A stretch of 7,591 bases of DNA from Candidatus Poribacteria bacterium (lineage in GTDB: Bacteria; Poribacteria; WGA-4E; WGA-3G): the NCBI GenBank assembly GCA_028818995.1, contig JAPPMR010000151.1:1-7591 (forward strand). The letters run 5' to 3'. Position 1 is the first letter of the stretch, and each line of letters opens with the position of its first letter. The notes under the pieces were generated by a model. It searched no databases. It saw only the letters and a list, made by a program, of their open reading frames with translations, and was not told the origin of the DNA. Of this stretch, positions 5,195 to 7,591 are shown one piece after another. The translations under genes were made by a program, and so were the position numbers.

Positions 5195-6148
5195 TTAATT
5201 CTGTGTGCGTAATTGTTTCTGATATTCAGCATGTGCAGTCTGCGGGTCATACTCTCCATCAAGCACACGGCGGAGACATTGCACAAAACTGATTGGATCA
5301 TCTTCACCGAAAATAGTGCGACCAAATAGAATAGCACGTCCACCGTTCTGAACTACATTATGGGCAAGAGCAAAAGTACTCCGCGCATTTTGCCGGGGGC
5401 CACCCAAAGCACCGATTACGAGTGTCGTATCAAATTGACATAACTCTGTCCAAACGTCGGCGGTCGTGTATGCCGTTTTGATAAAACGAGGACGTTGGTG
5501 TTTGCGCAGATAACTCATCGTGCGGACGATTGAATCGGCAACATACATGCCGCGCTTTTCTTCATCCATTCCCGGCAATTTTACATTTGGTAAAAACACC
5601 TCTAAGAGGTGATCAAACCCTTCGATTTCACCAACAACATGGGCGAATTGCACATAAGCTTGTAACATCCGCTCGTCAACAATAGGGTCATTGTTGAGCG
5701 TAATTGAATATAATCCGAGACTAACACGGCAATCCAGTGCTGGACCGATAAGATTTTCACAATACCGCTGCATATCTTCTGGGAAGACTGTTTGAAAAGG
5801 CATTGACGGTCGTGAAGTGTAAACACCAAAACGCGGGTTCCAAATGGCGGTTTCCGAATTCATTCGGACAATAGGTGTAATGGGTGTGCTTTCAAAAAGG
5901 TTTTCATCAAGTGCCAATGTCTCCGCATCTGCGGGTGTCATTAATAACCCATCAAGTTGCCCATCTGCTGCTAAATCCCGTTGCAGTTGTAAAAATTCCG
6001 CGTGAGTGCGATAGTGTGGTTTTGGATGTTGCACCTGTCCAAGCCCTTTGATGCCTGCGGATGCAAGTGGATCAGCGGCAAAAACGAGAATAGGACTTTG
6101 TGCCAGCAGGTCTGTGTCAGCAAGTTTTTCAAATATCCGGTTGCCCAT
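5195..6148 (-). CDS. Class I aldolase-like TIM-barrel protein (DeoC/FbaB/LacD-type)
   Basis: A 317-residue predicted cytosolic protein without a signal peptide or membrane segment. The C-terminal half has the sequence logic of Schiff-base aldolases of the DeoC/FbaB/LacD superfamily: a beta strand carrying the candidate catalytic lysine (FIKTAY, K224), a following strand with paired glycines (LVIGALGGP, 243-251), and a phosphate-binding type end (GRAILFGRTIF, 270-280) followed by DP. Near the N-terminus FAADPLASAGIKGLG (23-37) occupies the place where family members have an Asp-His motif; here it is Asp-Pro. These are resemblances recognised by eye; the reaction and substrate are unknown, and the family could use the fold for a different carbon-carbon lyase reaction. 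The ATG at 6148 is preceded by an in-frame TAA nine bases upstream, so no earlier start is possible. The best ribosome site is AAAGG with a rather long 12-base gap. It lies 72 bases after priA and 90 before the ATP-grasp gene on the same strand. Confidence 0.75.
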   Translation of the reverse strand: MGNRIFEKLADTDLLAQSPILVFAADPLASAGIKGLGQVQHPKPHYRTHAEFLQLQRDLAADGQLDGLLMTPADAETLALDENLFESTPITPIVRMNSETAIWNPRFGVYTSRPSMPFQTVFPEDMQRYCENLIGPALDCRVSLGLYSITLNNDPIVDERMLQAYVQFAHVVGEIEGFDHLLEVFLPNVKLPGMDEEKRGMYVADSIVRTMSYLRKHQRPRFIKTAYTTADVWTELCQFDTTLVIGALGGPRQNARSTFALAHNVVQNGGRAILFGRTIFGEDDPISFVQCLRRVLDGEYDPQTAHAEYQKQLRTQN

Positions 6149-6220
6149 ATATGATTAATTCCTTTGAAATAGTGTGGGATAATTCTGATTGGTTCTCCTA
6201 CACATCGGGTTAATTTAATA

Positions 6221-7591
6221 TTACAATGTATTGGTTGGATCAATATCTATAGCATATTCAACAGCGTTTGATTTTATTATTGGTGGTAGATCATCATTTA
6301 AACGTTGAAGGAGTTGACTGATTTTTTCCACATTTTTACTTCGGAGGAGGAAGCGCCACCGAAATTTTCCATCAATTTTTGAGAGCGGCGCCGGGGCAGG
6401 TCCCAAGATTATTACCTCTGGAAACTCGTCGGCTTGCCAGATTTTTAGATGACCACTCACAGTGTTCGCAGCATCAATTACCTCGTTCTCATTTTTGCCG
6501 CGTAGTAAAAGCGTGGCGACGTGTGAAAAAGGCGGATATTGTAAGGCACTTCGCGCTTCAACCTCTTTTTCGTAAAAACCTACGTAGTCATGCGTCTGTG
6601 CGGCTGAAATACAGAAGTGCTCCGGCATATAGGTTTGTATGATAACCTCACCTGCGACTTCGGCACGCCCTGAACGTCCAGCAACTTGTGTGAGTAGACT
6701 AAATGTATGTTCGCCTGCTCGGAAGTCGGGAAGATTTAACGCGGTATCCGCTACAATCACGCCAACAAGTGTAACGTTTGGGAAATCTAAACCTTTCGCC
6801 ACCATCTGAGTGCCTATCAATATATCAATATCTTGACGTTGAAAAGCCTCTAAAATATGTTGATGAGCATTTTTCTTTGCCGTAGAATCCGCATCAAATC
6901 TCTTGATGTTCGCTGTTGGAAATGCCTTTTGCACTTCTCGCTCTACAGTTTCAGTACCGAAACCTCTACGTCCGAAATAGTCAATTGCAGGACTGCCACA
7001 ATCTGGACATGAGGGGTGTGTATCGCGTTTATGACCACAATGATGGCAAACCAACTTTTTTGTTTCAAAGTGGAATGTCAATGAAATTGAGCAGTTCTCA
7101 CATCTTTCTGCATAACCACAAGTGCGACAGAAAACATATTTTGAATGTCCACGCCTATTCAGAAATAGGATAATTTGCTCACGTTTTTGGAGTCTTTCAG
7201 CAATCGCACTTCTGAGACGTTCAGAAAAGATCGTCCTGTTTCCATTTTTAAGTTCATTTCGCATGTCAACGATGTGAACTTCAGGCATCTTTCTGTCCAA
7301 GACTCGCGAGGGAAGACTAAGGAGTTTATAGTTACCTTGCTGTGCTTGAAAGAAACTCTCCAGGGATGGCGTTGCACTGCCGAGTATTAATGGGCAGCTT
7401 GCAAGCTCGGCGCGTTTCTGTGCGACTTCTCTGGCGTGGTAACGCGGCGCTGTATCCGATTTGTAGGAATCCGAATGTTCTTCATCAATAATAAGTAAAC
7501 CGAGTTCCTTGACAGGTGCAAAAACCGCAGAACGAGGGCCAATAACAATATCAGCGTCCCCTTTTTGGATGCGATGCCACTGGTCAAAACG
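6221..7591 (-). CDS. priA: Primosomal protein N' (replication restart helicase PriA), C-terminal 456 residues, 5' end outside window
   Basis: PriA is a superfamily 2, 3'-to-5' DNA helicase that binds stalled forks and starts reassembly of the primosome so DnaB can be reloaded. The reading frame is open to the window edge (first complete codon CGT at 7589-7591), so the N-terminal DNA-binding domain and Walker A are not in view. Counted from the edge, the fragment shows GPRSAVFAP (18-26), the Walker B DEEH box (36-39), GSATPS (71-76), and the PriA zinc module of four CxxC pairs at 155/158, 164/167, 182/185 and 195/198. Helicase lobe 2 follows, with IGTQMVAKGLDFP (259-271) and QVAGRSGR (302-309), then YPPF (352-355) and the C-terminal domain with ILGPAPAPLSKIDGKFRWR (395-413). 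It ends DIDPTNTL, typical of the family. All expected residues are present, so the copy looks functional. A TTG at 7300 is not the start, because conserved motifs lie upstream in frame. Confidence 0.97.
   Translation of the reverse strand, partial: RFDQWHRIQKGDADIVIGPRSAVFAPVKELGLLIIDEEHSDSYKSDTAPRYHAREVAQKRAELASCPLILGSATPSLESFFQAQQGNYKLLSLPSRVLDRKMPEVHIVDMRNELKNGNRTIFSERLRSAIAERLQKREQIILFLNRRGHSKYVFCRTCGYAERCENCSISLTFHFETKKLVCHHCGHKRDTHPSCPDCGSPAIDYFGRRGFGTETVEREVQKAFPTANIKRFDADSTAKKNAHQHILEAFQRQDIDILIGTQMVAKGLDFPNVTLVGVIVADTALNLPDFRAGEHTFSLLTQVAGRSGRAEVAGEVIIQTYMPEHFCISAAQTHDYVGFYEKEVEARSALQYPPFSHVATLLLRGKNENEVIDAANTVSGHLKIWQADEFPEVIILGPAPAPLSKIDGKFRWRFLLRSKNVEKISQLLQRLNDDLPPIIKSNAVEYAIDIDPTNTL

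Noticed and set aside
7159..7300. TTG at 7300 as the start of a shorter 359-residue protein
   Set aside because: The same frame is open to the window edge and encodes PriA motifs upstream (DEEH, GSATPS), so the gene continues beyond the window.
7461..7467. Further TTGTAGG copy inside priA
   Set aside because: It lies in the conserved coding sequence just after the DEEH box, with no adjoining palindrome; chance occurrence.

Overview
The window carries four genes, all on the minus strand, and shows no tRNA, rRNA, CRISPR array or transposase. Reading in the direction of transcription (right to left): the 3' three-fifths or so of priA (primosomal helicase, cut by the right edge); a 317-residue protein that looks like a class I aldolase-type TIM barrel; a 427-residue ATP-grasp carboxylate-amine ligase resembling L-amino acid (dipeptide) ligases; then, after a 603-base repeat-rich gap, a 1021-residue fusion of an ECF-type sigma factor, one membrane segment and a long Asp-box beta-propeller.

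The organism is a bacterium of moderate GC. The sigma-propeller fusion and intergenic palindromes starting TTGTAGG fit what I recall of Candidatus Poribacteria and similar PVC-like or sponge-associated lineages. This is recognition from memory, not a search result; treat it as a moderate guess.

Layout: 1-151 is a downstream flank with one copy of the TTGTAGG unit. 152-3217 is the sigma-propeller gene, with a near-consensus promoter (3317-3344) and an exceptionally good Shine-Dalgarno (3219-3228). 3218-3820 holds the promoter and a dense cluster of inverted repeats: a 27-bp imperfect stem, a perfect 24-bp palindrome, three smaller hairpins, and a 15-nt unit present four times in alternating orientation. 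3821-5104 is the ATP-grasp gene. 5105-5194 holds another GC-rich palindrome. 5195-6148 is the aldolase-like gene. 6149-6220 is a short gap. 6221-7591 is the priA fragment.

The priA, aldolase-like and ATP-grasp genes are co-oriented with gaps of 72 and 90 bases, so they may be co-transcribed, but the gaps do not prove it. The sigma-propeller gene is separated by strong hairpins and has its own promoter, so it is best read as a monocistronic unit. Its architecture predicts a one-polypeptide transmembrane regulator: cytoplasmic sigma-2/sigma-4, a single helix, and about 700 extracytoplasmic residues of propeller. No anti-sigma gene or anti-sigma zinc motif is visible in the window. This is the most unusual item here.
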